NCBI RefSeq assembly: GCF_001936115.1
Contig: NZ_MPDM01000002.1
Span: forward strand, 1 to 64,000
Length of the DNA stretch: 64,000 nucleotides
Source of the DNA: Boudabousia marimammalium
GTDB lineage: Bacteria; Actinomycetota; Actinomycetes; Actinomycetales; Actinomycetaceae
Reading direction: 5' to 3'
In this document: piece by piece, positions 16,279 through 25,500 of the stretch
Position numbering within the stretch: position 1 is the stretch's first letter
Layout of the letters: every line of letters starts with the position of its first letter
Translations under genes and position numbers: made by a program
Notes under the pieces: generated by a model
What the model saw: the letters and a program-made list of their open reading frames with translations, nothing else
What the model was told of the DNA's origin: nothing
The model's database searches: none

Positions 16279-16307
16279 GTGTACCCACGGCAAAACCGTG
16301 GGTACAC
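16279..16307 (-). terminator. strong hairpin between rplS and lepB
   Basis: GTGTACCCACGG (16279-16290) and CCGTGGGTACAC (16296-16307) form a perfect 12-base-pair stem with a five-base loop. No T run follows on either strand, so it could be a U-less terminator of the rplS transcript or an RNA-stabilising element. Confidence 0.6.
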
Positions 16308-16329
16308 AGATGCTTGAAGCTGATTTAAG

Positions 16330-16686
16330 TTACTTCGCGACGTTATCGCGACGTTCCTTAACTTTAGCTGCCTTACCGTGGCGGTTACGCAGGTAGTACA
16401 GCTTAGCGCGACGCACGTCACCGCGGGTAGCAACCTCAATAGATTCGATAGTCGGCGCGTGCAACGGGAAGGTACGCTCAACACCAACGCCGAAGGAAAC
16501 CTTACGGACGGTGAAAGTCTCGCCGATACCGGAGCCATGACGGGCCAATACAATACCCTGGAACATCTGCACACGAGAGCGGTTACCTTCAACCACGCGC
16601 ACGTTCACCTTAACGGTGTCGCCGGGGCGGAAATCGGGAATGTCATCGCGCATGCTTGCGGAATCAATAGCATCAAATTTCTTCAT
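16330..16686 (-). CDS. rplS: 50S ribosomal protein L19
   Basis: Large-subunit protein at the interface with the 30S subunit. The 118 residues include the family signature [20 protein letters not shown] and [16 protein letters not shown] at about 15-55, and the tail [30 protein letters not shown] ribosome site precedes the ATG. It forms its own unit with a promoter about 130 bases upstream and a hairpin downstream. Confidence 0.97.
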   Translation of the reverse strand: MKKFDAIDSASMRDDIPDFRPGDTVKVNVRVVEGNRSRVQMFQGIVLARHGSGIGETFTVRKVSFGVGVERTFPLHAPTIESIEVATRGDVRRAKLYYLRNRHGKAAKVKERRDNVAK

Positions 16687-16818
16687 TGCATTTCCTTCAC
16701 ATTCAAGCCGCAGGTCTTCAACGTGTAGTTACGGCGCTCTAGTCGCCTGTTTCTCTATTGCTGCCCCTGTATTTGCGAGCCCCCTACGGCAGGTTATCGC
16801 ACAGTGCAACGACTCTTA

Positions 16819-16847
16819 ATCTTGCCATAAGTTACCGCGTATACCAA
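16819..16847 (-). promoter_or_regulatory. predicted promoter of rplS
   Basis: On the minus strand TTGGTA (16847-16842) and CAAGAT (16824-16819) are 17 bases apart. Transcription would begin near 16812, leaving a leader of about 125 bases before rplS, long enough for ribosomal-protein feedback control. The -10 element is weak. Confidence 0.4.
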
Positions 16848-16879
16848 GCGATATTTGAGTTGCTTTCGCCACCCTGACC

Positions 16880-18079
16880 TTAAGAGAGCTGCCGGTAAAA
16901 CCAGACGCTACGCGGTTCTTCCTGTCCAGGGACCCGCAAGTCAGCATGACGAAGCACTTTCCCCAGGCCCTGCGGGGCCTTCTTCCAACCGCGTTCTTTC
17001 GCCCATGCCTGGGTCAGTTTATCCGCAGGCATACGCATCAAAGCAGCAGAAACCCCCAGTTTTTCGGCATATTCTTCTGCCAGAAGCAAGGTGGAGCCGA
17101 CCAGTTCGTTCTCAGCTCCAAGATCTGGCCTGGCACCAATAATTACGAAGCCGTGCTTTAACGCCTCATGCGGATGTTGCGGGTGAGCCTCCCTCGGACC
17201 CCAAATCACGACAGCGGCTGAACGCGATAAGGCTCCACGCTGGTGCGTAAGTTGGAAGCACTGACCTCCAGCGTAGTCCATCTCCTGCAACCTGACTTGT
17301 CCCGCATCTGGGCTGACCTGCCAAGCTAAAAGACGCTCACGGTCCAAAACAGAAAGAGAGTCATGCGCCTTACCCCCCGGTTGCAACAAATCTGCACGAA
17401 CCTGTGCGGTACGCTCCAGAGATTTCAAATGCCGCCACCTAGCCACCGCCTCATGGTCCCCGCTCAGCAGCACCTGTGGTACCTGCGCTCCCGAAAAATC
17501 CAAAGGCCGGGTGTAAACCGGATACTCCAGCAGACCGGACTGCCCATGAGATTCTTCCACTAACGACTCCGCGTTGCCCACCACGTCAGGTACCAGCCTG
17601 CCGACAGCTTCAATAGCGACCAGGGTGGCTGCCTCTCCCCCATTGAGGACGTAGTCGCCGAGGGAGAATTCGCACAACTCAACTGCCGAGTCCTGAGCGA
17701 CCAGCTCAGCAAACCGAGCGTCAATCCCCTCATACCTGCCGCAAGCAAAAATCAGCTGATCAGCGGTCGCGAGATTCTCCGCCAGAGTCTGAGTCAAAGG
17801 ACGGCCAGAAGGAGTCGGAATCATGACCACACGACGCCCCTTTATAGCGCTGCTGTTGAGAACATCGGTCAAGGCCCTGGTCCAGACATCAACGCGCATT
17901 ACCATCCCTGCACCACCCCCGTAGGGTGAATCATCTACAGTGCGGTGACGGTCGTGGGTCCAGTCGCGCAGATTATGGGCTTTGATGGCGAGGGCGCCAC
18001 TCTCTTGCGCCTTTCCCATCAAGGAAAGTTCTAGCGAGTCAAAGAACTCTGGGAAAATCGTCAGAATATCAATGCGCAC
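16880..18079 (-). CDS. trmD: tRNA (guanine37-N1)-methyltransferase TrmD with C-terminal GNAT-like extension
   Basis: Methylates G37 of tRNAs reading CNN/CGG codons to prevent frameshifting. The SPOUT core (about 1-245) begins MRIDILTIFPEFFDSL (GTG start) and shows DDSPYGGGAGMVMR, the knot FACGRYEGIDARF and EFSLGDYVLNGGEAA, ending RWRHLKSLERTAQVRADLL. TrmD proteins are normally 230-270 residues; this one has 399. The extra 150 residues contain SRSAAVVIWGPRE, ENELVGSTLLLAEEYAEKLG and QAWAKERGWKKAP, a pattern reminiscent of a GNAT acetyltransferase C-terminal half. No in-frame stop or second start separates them. The extension's activity is unknown. Confidence 0.9.
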   Translation of the reverse strand: MRIDILTIFPEFFDSLELSLMGKAQESGALAIKAHNLRDWTHDRHRTVDDSPYGGGAGMVMRVDVWTRALTDVLNSSAIKGRRVVMIPTPSGRPLTQTLAENLATADQLIFACGRYEGIDARFAELVAQDSAVELCEFSLGDYVLNGGEAATLVAIEAVGRLVPDVVGNAESLVEESHGQSGLLEYPVYTRPLDFSGAQVPQVLLSGDHEAVARWRHLKSLERTAQVRADLLQPGGKAHDSLSVLDRERLLAWQVSPDAGQVRLQEMDYAGGQCFQLTHQRGALSRSAAVVIWGPREAHPQHPHEALKHGFVIIGARPDLGAENELVGSTLLLAEEYAEKLGVSAALMRMPADKLTQAWAKERGWKKAPQGLGKVLRHADLRVPGQEEPRSVWFYRQLS

Positions 18080-18081
18080 GA

Positions 18082-18600
18082 TTATCCTTCAGCGCCGGTT
18101 TCAGCTGGGAAAAGACCGCCGGGCGGGTCTAGCACAATCTTCGCTGCCTCTAAATCAACTTCGGGAACGAGTGCGTGCACGAAAGGCACAGCCACTTCTT
18201 CTCCATCCGGGGTCGTGACGAGGAGGCGTTCTTGCGCCAAACCGAACTCTAAGTCCTTCACCACTCCCAAGGTTTTCCCCTCTAAATCAACTACGTCCAA
18301 TCCGCGTAGCTGGTGAGGGTAGAAACCTTCGTCGTCTTCGTCAGTCTCAGAATCCACGGTAAGTCGCACTCCGCGCAGCGCCTCGGCAGCGTTACGGTCC
18401 GTCACCTCAGCGAAAGCAACAATGAATTTAGTACCCTGCTTGCGGAGACCCTGCACGGTTAGGGGACCAACTTCGGCAGGATCGGTATGCAGAACGGAGC
18501 CTTTTTCGAAGCGTGTCAGAATCTGGTCAGTGCGCATGTCTAACCGAACATGTCCTCGCAATCCTACTGCGGATCCAATAATTGCCACTGTGACTTCCAT
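18082..18600 (-). CDS. rimM: ribosome maturation factor RimM
   Basis: Assembles the head of the 30S subunit by binding S19. The N-terminal beta-barrel begins VAIIGSAVGLRGHVRLDMRT, and the PRC-like barrel holds FYPHQLRGLDVVDLEGKTLG and PFVHALVPEVDLEAAKIVLD, closing PPGGLF. The length of 172 fits. An AAGGAGG lies directly upstream of ATG 18600. It is two bases upstream of trmD, a standard pair. Confidence 0.95.
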   Translation of the reverse strand: MEVTVAIIGSAVGLRGHVRLDMRTDQILTRFEKGSVLHTDPAEVGPLTVQGLRKQGTKFIVAFAEVTDRNAAEALRGVRLTVDSETDEDDEGFYPHQLRGLDVVDLEGKTLGVVKDLEFGLAQERLLVTTPDGEEVAVPFVHALVPEVDLEAAKIVLDPPGGLFPAETGAEG

Positions 18601-18642
18601 TTTGCCTCCTTACTGCTCGTTTATCATACCGCTTCATATGAG

Positions 18643-18675
18643 AAAAGGCCGAGATCATTTCGATCTCGGCCTTTT
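18643..18675 (-). terminator. intrinsic terminator between khpA and rimM
   Basis: AAAAGGCCGAGATC (18643-18656) and GATCTCGGCCTTTT (18662-18675) form a 14-base-pair stem with a five-base loop, with T runs possible on both strands. It cuts the usual rpsP-khpA-rimM-trmD row into two parts. Confidence 0.85.
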
Positions 18676-18687
18676 CCTAAGTTACCT

Positions 18688-18924
18688 TTAGCGGTCCGTG
18701 TCGATTACGTCAACTCGAACTGCCCCTCTGGTAGAGATGCCATTCATGACGGTACGAAGAGCCTTAGCTACTCGACCGCCACGACCAATCACTCGTCCCA
18801 GATCGTCGGGGGCAACCCTAATTTCTAGGAGTTGACCGCGACGAATGTTCTTCCGGGTCACTTCCACAGAGTCGGGATCATCCACGATTCCACGAACCAG
18901 GTGCTCGAGTGCGTCAGCCAGCAT
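18688..18924 (-). CDS. khpA: KH-domain RNA-binding protein KhpA (YlqC)
   Basis: A 78-residue single KH-domain protein that binds RNA and works with KhpB in Firmicutes and actinobacteria. The KH signature is VAPDDLGRVIGRGGRVAKAL, with the GxxG loop GRGG at about 48-51. It begins two bases after the rpsP stop, the conserved neighbourhood. It precedes a strong terminator. Confidence 0.94.
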   Translation of the reverse strand: MLADALEHLVRGIVDDPDSVEVTRKNIRRGQLLEIRVAPDDLGRVIGRGGRVAKALRTVMNGISTRGAVRVDVIDTDR

Positions 18925-18926
18925 GA

Positions 18927-19427
18927 TTAGGCCTCCTCTGCGGGGGCTTCTGCCGGCTCTTCAGCTGCTTCTTCAGCGACGGGCTCAGCCGCAGCTTCTT
19001 CAGCTACTGCCTTTTCGGCGGCAGCCTTCTCAGCTTCAGCCTTGGCCTTTTCTTCGGCCAGAGCAGCCTTTAGCTTCTCTGCATCCTTAGCAGCTTCTTC
19101 CATTGCCTTGGCGGCAGCGGCCTGCTTGGCGGCTTCGTCACGGTATTCCAGACGAGACTCAGTGTTCTTGGCACCTTTGAACTTGGCCCAGTCACCGGTC
19201 AGATCCAGCATGTGCTTGACGGCGTCGGAAGGCTGTGCGCCAACACTCAACCAGTACTGCACGCGCTCAGAATCAATGTCGATCAGAGACGGGGTGGTCA
19301 TCGGGTCATATTTACCTACCTGCTCGATGACGCGGCCATCACGCTTCTTGCGTGAATCGACGACGACGATACGGTAGAACGGTGCACGGATCTTGCCCAT
19401 GCGCTTCAAACGAATTCGAACTGCCAC
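18927..19427 (-). CDS. rpsP: 30S ribosomal protein S16 with acidic C-terminal extension
   Basis: Small-subunit assembly protein. The core is about 85 residues: [20 protein letters not shown] and [20 protein letters not shown]. The remainder (about 85-166) is an Ala/Glu/Lys-rich tail ending in [11 protein letters not shown], a form common in actinobacteria and probably disordered. I start at GTG 19427, which gives the canonical M-A-V-R-I-R beginning 11 bases after AGGAG; an upstream GTG at 19439 would overlap that ribosome site. Confidence 0.95.
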   Translation of the reverse strand: MAVRIRLKRMGKIRAPFYRIVVVDSRKKRDGRVIEQVGKYDPMTTPSLIDIDSERVQYWLSVGAQPSDAVKHMLDLTGDWAKFKGAKNTESRLEYRDEAAKQAAAAKAMEEAAKDAEKLKAALAEEKAKAEAEKAAAEKAVAEEAAAEPVAEEAAEEPAEAPAEEA

Positions 19428-19554
19428 TTTAGTGGTCACTCCTATGCTTAATCGGGGTGGATTACAAAGTAATTCCGGTGGGTATCGGATTTACTGAGAA
19501 TCCGTTGTGCCGCGACATGTTCTGAGAGGGGTCCCACATCACGAGTACAGCTAA

Positions 19555-19606
19555 CTATTCTGCCAGAAAACTGCCCGAATAGCTATTTATCGCACCGGCA
19601 GGTGCG
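19555..19606 (-). terminator. pair of hairpins downstream of ffh
   Basis: Two small inverted repeats lie between ffh and rpsP: CGCACC/GGTGCG (19591-19606) and CTATTC/GAATAG (19555-19582). Neither has a U run, so termination of ffh is only inferred. The rest of the 189-base gap holds the rpsP leader with a third weak stem (GGATT/AATCC). Confidence 0.3.
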
Positions 19607-19628
19607 GTGTCTTTGCTCACTAAGGCGC

Positions 19629-21200
19629 TTAGAGCTGCCCCAGCATCCGTTTCACGTCATCCGGCAAGTCGTCCAGCGTGGGCGGTCCAGGCTTAGCTGA
19701 GGTTGCATTCGGTAGGCCCGGTTGAGTCATTCCGAAGGAGCTACCACCCGTACTCCCCTGTTTCGCTGCTTTCTCCTGCTGCACGCGTTTGGCGGGATTA
19801 CCGGATTTAACCTTGCGATTCTTTTTAGATTTTTGTTTGCGTTGCTGAACGCGCTTTGACTGTCGTCCACCCGGCATTCCCGGCATTCCCGGAACCCCAC
19901 CACCATTACCCATCTGCTTCATCATCTTCTGGGCGGCTTCAAAACGTTTCACCAAACTGTTGACGTCCTGCACGCTGGTGCCGGAACCGCGGGCGATGCG
20001 GGCACGACGCGAACCATTCAATAGCTTGACATCTGCACGCTCCGCAGGCGTCATAGACTGTACGATCGCCTGAACTCGGTCGATCTCACGCTCATCGAAG
20101 TTCTCTAGCTGATCACGAATCTGTCCAGCGCCGGGGAGCATGCCCAGCATCTTTTTCATCGACCCTAGCTTGCGTACCTGTTGCAGCTGTTTTAGGAAGT
20201 CATCTAGGGTGAACTTGCCGGCCATCAACTTGTCGGCCAGTTTCTCCTGCTCAGCTGCGTCGAAAGTTTTCTCGGCCTGCTCAATCAGGGTGAGGACGTC
20301 ACCCATATCCAGGATGCGCGATGCCATGCGGTCGGCATGGAAACGTTCAAAATCTTTGATTCCTTCACCGTTTGAAGCGAAAAGAATCGGGGCTCCGGTG
20401 ACGCCGCGCACGGACAGTGCCGCGCCACCTCGTGCATCACCATCAAGTTTGGAGAGCACCACGCCGGTGAAGCCAACCCCGTCACGGAAAGCGGTGGAGG
20501 TATGTACCGCATCCTGACCGACCATGGCGTCAAGGACGAACATGACTTCGTGAGGATTGATGGCGTCACGAATCTGACGCGCCTGGTCCATGAGGACCTC
20601 ATCCACGCCGAGGCGACCAGCGGTATCAACAATGACCACATCGTATTTCTCGGTCATGGCGTGGGCGACACTGGTGCGCGCCACCTCTACCGGATCTCCG
20701 ACTCCGTTACCGGGTTCGGGAGCGAACACGTCGACTCCAGCACGTTCACCAACCACCTGTAGCTGATTAACTGCGTTTGGTCGCTGCAAATCACAGGCCA
20801 CCAGCAGGACTCGTTTGTTTTGCTCTTTCAGCCAAAAACCGAGTTTCCCCGCCAGGGTGGTTTTACCGGCACCTTGCAAACCAGCCAGCATAAAAACGGT
20901 CGGTCCGCGGCGGGCGAAGTGCAAGTCACGGGTTTCCCCGCCCAGCATGTCGATTAGTTCTTCGTGGACAATCTTGATGACCTGTTGCCCCGGATTCAGC
21001 GATTTAGATCGCGCCGCACCGTAGGCTTTCTCTCGGACGGTTTGCGCAAATTCGCGCACCACGGGCAGGGCCACATCGGCATCAATCAACGCGCGGCGAA
21101 TCTCACCTACGGTTTGGTCAACATCAGACTCCCGCAGGACGCCTTTGCCGCGTAACCGTTTAAACGAATCTGTGAGCCGATCAGAGAGCGAATCGTACAC
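19629..21200 (-). CDS. ffh: signal recognition particle protein Ffh
   Basis: GTPase that binds signal peptides and SRP RNA in the cytoplasm. The NG domain has FMLAGLQGAGKTTLAGKLG (G1), DTAGRLGVDEVLM (G3) and LSKLDGDARGGAALS (G4/closing loop). The M domain follows from about 300 with MKKMLGMLPGAG and the RNA-binding LLNGSRRARIARGSG. The tail is Gly/Met- and Lys-rich (PGMPGMPGG, then KQKSKKNRKVK). It starts with GTG 21200 after AAGGGG. At 523 residues it is full length. It pairs with ftsY just upstream. Confidence 0.96.
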   Translation of the reverse strand: MYDSLSDRLTDSFKRLRGKGVLRESDVDQTVGEIRRALIDADVALPVVREFAQTVREKAYGAARSKSLNPGQQVIKIVHEELIDMLGGETRDLHFARRGPTVFMLAGLQGAGKTTLAGKLGFWLKEQNKRVLLVACDLQRPNAVNQLQVVGERAGVDVFAPEPGNGVGDPVEVARTSVAHAMTEKYDVVIVDTAGRLGVDEVLMDQARQIRDAINPHEVMFVLDAMVGQDAVHTSTAFRDGVGFTGVVLSKLDGDARGGAALSVRGVTGAPILFASNGEGIKDFERFHADRMASRILDMGDVLTLIEQAEKTFDAAEQEKLADKLMAGKFTLDDFLKQLQQVRKLGSMKKMLGMLPGAGQIRDQLENFDEREIDRVQAIVQSMTPAERADVKLLNGSRRARIARGSGTSVQDVNSLVKRFEAAQKMMKQMGNGGGVPGMPGMPGGRQSKRVQQRKQKSKKNRKVKSGNPAKRVQQEKAAKQGSTGGSSFGMTQPGLPNATSAKPGPPTLDDLPDDVKRMLGQL

Positions 21201-21255
21201 GAATACCCCTTATGGAAACTAAAACTTAACCTACTAAGGATAACACCGACCCCAG

Positions 21256-22428
21256 CTAGGCGATGATGGAGTCAACAAAACTCTCCGGATCGAAAGGTGC
21301 CATATCGTCAGCGCCTTCACCCAGCCCCACCAGTTTTACGGGAACACCAAGGGCTTTTTGCACTGATACGACGATGCCGCCTTTAGCGGAACCGTCCAGT
21401 TTGGTGAGGATGATGCCGGTCACGTTGGTGACTTCAGCGAAGACCTTTGCCTGCGCCATACCGTTCTGGCCGGTGGTGGCGTCGAGGACGAGGAGGGTTT
21501 CTTTAATCTGGGTGCCACGCTCCATAACCCGGCGGATTTTGCCTAGCTCATCCATGAGGGCGCCCTTAGTGTGAAGACGTCCGGCAGTATCAACTAGGAC
21601 CACATCTGCTTGGGTTTCGAGGCCGTGTTTGACGGCATCGAAAGCTACTGAGGCTGGGTCTGCCCCTTCTTTGTCGGAACGCACGACCTCAACTCCGACG
21701 CGCTCTCCCCAGGTCTGTAGCTGATCAGCGGCAGCCGCCCGGAAAGTATCAGCGGCGCCGAGGACAACCTGGTTACCTTCCGCAACTAAAATCCGGGCAA
21801 GTTTGCCAACCGAAGTGGTTTTACCGACACCGTTCACGCCTACGACTAAAGCTGCGGCAGCCTGTTTTTGCCCGTCCTCTGCTTCTCCAGGTTCCAGATG
21901 GAGTTCGCGGTCTGCGTTGAGGTCAACCAGTTTGAGTAGTTCTTGGCGTAGTACTTCGCGGATTCTTTCGCTGTCGTTATTACCGGACACTTTTACTTCG
22001 GTGCGCAGAGCTTCCATGATCTGATCGGTAGCTTCCAAGCCTAAATCAGCACTCAATAAGGTATCTTCGATATCCTCCCAGTCGCTGGCTTTTAAGTCGC
22101 CACGAGCAAATACACTCAGGAGTGCTTTACCTAGTGCACCTGAGCTAGCTAGTCGAGCACGCAAACGGGTCATGCGGGAGGAGACTGATTCAGGTTGTTC
22201 GAACTCGGGCGCGTCCTGCAGACCTTGTGGTTGCGCTGTTTGGCCGCTATCGCTTTCCGAACTTGGCGACGCAGCTAGCTGAGCTTCACCGCTGTCTGCT
22301 TCGGAGGCAGTATCGCGAGAGCTCTTGTACCCAAACCAGCCGGCGATAGCTACTACGACTGCTACCGCGGGTCCCCATACTTCGGGCATGGAAAGAAAAT
22401 CAATCATCTGTTGCATACTGTTATTCAA
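21256..22428 (-). CDS. ftsY: signal recognition particle receptor FtsY
   Basis: Membrane-docking SRP receptor. Unusually for the family, but common in actinobacteria, it opens with a transmembrane segment (WGPAVAVVVAIAGWFGY at about 18-34) instead of only an acidic A domain; the region up to about 90 is acidic and disordered. The NG domain has VVGVNGVGKTTSVGKLA, DTAGRLHTKGALMDEL and LTKLDGSAKGGIVVS. The TTG at 22428 is the longest start; ATG 22416 is possible and neither has a convincing ribosome site. Confidence 0.94.
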   Translation of the reverse strand: MNNSMQQMIDFLSMPEVWGPAVAVVVAIAGWFGYKSSRDTASEADSGEAQLAASPSSESDSGQTAQPQGLQDAPEFEQPESVSSRMTRLRARLASSGALGKALLSVFARGDLKASDWEDIEDTLLSADLGLEATDQIMEALRTEVKVSGNNDSERIREVLRQELLKLVDLNADRELHLEPGEAEDGQKQAAAALVVGVNGVGKTTSVGKLARILVAEGNQVVLGAADTFRAAAADQLQTWGERVGVEVVRSDKEGADPASVAFDAVKHGLETQADVVLVDTAGRLHTKGALMDELGKIRRVMERGTQIKETLLVLDATTGQNGMAQAKVFAEVTNVTGIILTKLDGSAKGGIVVSVQKALGVPVKLVGLGEGADDMAPFDPESFVDSIIA

Positions 22429-22513
22429 CCGTACTTTCGGACAGTTTGGCTACCTGTATCGCTGTCAGGGGCCGGTTTATGCTACTTAACACAGAGCTGT
22501 CACCAAGGGCACG

Positions 22514-25500
22514 TCAGTGAGAGCGTTCCTCAAGTCTTTGCGACACAACTTTGGTGACGCCGTCGCGCATGGTGATGCCATAAAGCGCATCTGCAACTTC
22601 CATGGTGCGTTTTTGGTGAGTAATCACAATCAGCTGCGAGTTTTCTTTCAGGCGCTTGAAGATTCCCAGCAAGCGACCCAGATTGGTATCGTCGAGGGCG
22701 GCTTCGACCTCATCCATTACATAGAACGGGGAGGGGCGTGCCATAAAAATAGCGATTAGCATTGCTACCGCGACAAGGGAGCGTTCCCCACCGGAGAGCA
22801 GGGAAAGCCGTGAGACTTTCTTTCCGGCCGGTCTCGCTTCGACCTCAATCCCACTGGAAAGCAAATCTTCCGGTTCAGTGAGGACAAGTCGGCCTCGCCC
22901 ACCGGGGAACAGTGTGGAGAAGACTTCTTGGAAGGCTTGCGCAGTGTCGTTGAAAGCCGATTCAAAAACCTTTAGGACGTGGTCATCAACTTCATCAACA
23001 ATCTTGAGAAGATCTTTGCGTGATTGGTGCAGGTCAGCTAGCTGTGTCGTAATGTATTCGTAGCGTTCACTCAGGGCGCGATGTTCTTCTAACGCCAAGG
23101 GGTTAACTTTGCCCAATCGCTCCATTCGACGCTGAGCTGCCTCATAGGCGGCTTCAACTTCTGCGACGTTAAACGGTCTAGTTTCCGTCTTTTCATCCTG
23201 CTCCGCGCTTGCCGGAGGGGTTTCCTCCTCGGCATCCTCGTCCGGGATGACGGGCGCCCTGAACAGCCATTCTGGCACCGGTTGCTCCGGGCCGTATTGT
23301 GCTACGAGAGCCAGCGGCTCCACCCCAAGCTCAAGTCTAGCTGAGCGTTCAGCAGCCGTAACCTGGGCGTTGATTTCGGAACAAGCTACCTCATCTCGGT
23401 GGATGCCTTCCAGTAACTCCCCCAGTTTCTGGTTGAAGTTCTCAATTTGGTCACGTAGCCGGCCGACCTGTCCGGCCTGCTCTTGCTGCAGACGGGATAC
23501 TTCTGCACGAATCGTAACGGCCTGCTGGTAGCTTGCCTCGACACCTTGCAACAAAATTTGGGTTTGTGCGGCGACCGCTTTAGCATGGCTTAGCGCCCGA
23601 GTCCTTTTCTTCTCAAGTAACGCTCTGCGGGCCAGCTCACTGCGTTCTCTTTCCGCCGCGCTCAGCAGGGAACGAGTACGCCCTTGAGCCGCAGCTAGTC
23701 GTTCTTGCGTGGTGGCCAGCTGCAGTTTAATCTCAGTCTCCTCTTCCCTGATTTGACGCGCCGCCTGGGAGGCCGCCTCCATCGCGGCGCGGGCCTCTTC
23801 CACATCTGGTTCGGACTGCTGGTTTTGCTTTTCACCCTGACGGGCTTGCGCCTCTGCCAGTTGTTCTTGACGTAAGGTGGCCTCTGCTTCGGCGCGCTTA
23901 GTTGCAGCTTCGGCGCGCTCACACTCGGCTTGGGCCATGCGTTCAGCGGTTTCCAGCTGGGATCGCTGAGCCGCGGCTTCTGCTGCTTTTGCGTCAGCCG
24001 CGCGTAAGGCCTTGATCGCCAAGTTGGCTTCCCGAATCGACTGGTCTAGGCTCTGCCTGGCTTGCTCTAGTTGCGCGCCTAAATTGCTGGCTTGTTGCTG
24101 TGCTAGGGCGGCTTCTTTTTGGGCGCTCTCATATTCAGCTCGCAGGGCCAGCACGTTCGAACTGTCTTCACCTGCTTGCTGTATCGACCAGCGAGTATGC
24201 ACGCTACCTTTACTGGTCACCACCTTGTGTACCTGCGGGTATTTATCCAACAGTTCGCGGGCTTGCGAGTCATCCTCGGCGACCGCAATTCCTTGCAAAC
24301 TTTGCTGCAAGATTTGGGCACTCTCGGGGTCTTGCGTTGAAACCAGGTGCAGTGCCCAGGTAAAGGGGGCCGAGGGCGCGGGAGCAGCTTCGTCAATCAT
24401 TCGCTCCGCGTCACTCTCAGCGGCACCAAATAGTAGCCTGGCTGCCCCGTTGAATGAGGCCATTACGGTCTGCGCTGCTTGAGCATTCGTAGTCACGCCA
24501 GCATCGGTGAAAGGCTGCAAGGCGGCGGCGATTGCTCCCTCCCACCCTTTAGTGACGGTGAAAAGCTTAGAGAGCTGTCCAGTAACCTGCTCATGTTTTA
24601 GGAGCTCAGCTGTGACATCATCTGGGACGGTTGCTTGGCTAAGCGCTTCAGCTCGGGCTTGCCAGTGGGAAGCTTGGTTCCGGACTTCACGTTCTTGCGC
24701 CAAGAGATCATCAAGCTCTTGACGGGCACGATCACGCCTGGCAATGGCTTCATCGTGGCTTTTAACCGCTTCACCTTGCGCCATAATCTGCACTGGTTGA
24801 TAGTTTTGCACAGCTTTCTGGGCGATAGCGAAGCGCTCCTGAGCTTCCGCCAGTTCGCGCTGCGCTCGGGTCTTGAGATTCTCTGCCGACTCCAAGCGGG
24901 ATTTAGCTTGCGCAATATCGCCTTCAAGGCGGGCACGTTGCTCTCGCAGCTGTGAGCGCAGGGTGGAGAGGCGCGCAAATTCGTTCGCGGCGGCTGCTTC
25001 CGCAGCATCAAGTTCAGCACGTTTAGTAACGATTTCAGTCAGTTTGAGTCGTGCCCTATCCGTGGTTTCAGACAGTTCATCCTCCAAGGCTTTGGCCGCT
25101 TGAGCTTTTTCGTCCAGTACCTTCGGATCAGTACGTGGCGTTTCCTCAGCTTGCGAAAGGTTACGCTCACGCTCTTGAGCAAGTGCCAGCAGGGACTTAG
25201 TTCTTTCGAGAACGCCACCCAAGTCAGCTGCTGCTCTTACGGCAGCATCGAACTTGGCTCTGGTACGATTAGCGGCCTGCTCTGCTTCACGCAAGTTTTG
25301 TTTAGCCAGTCCAAGTTCCTCTAAAAGGGCGGCTCTGGCAGTCTTGAGTTCTTCCACGTCGCTACTATGGGTGTTGAGCTTAGCCTGCCAAACTGCTAGA
25401 TCTGCAGCCACTAAACGCGACCGGGCGTCGGTCAGCTGCGCTTGGATACCGGCGGCGCGTCTCGCCGCTTTGGCCTGTCGGGCCAGGGGCCCTAGCTGCC

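Noticed and set aside
16203-16592. Minus-strand open frame overlapping rplS
   Set aside because: It is a frame-shifted shadow of rplS with no plausible family and no start signal.
19440-19628. Possible SRP RNA gene beside ffh
   Set aside because: The gap contains only small hairpins; I do not see the conserved SRP RNA helix 8 motif.
24012-24482. Plus-strand open frame antisense to smc
   Set aside because: Rich in Ser/Ala/Cys as expected from antisense of an Ala/Glu/Gln coiled coil; no ribosome site.
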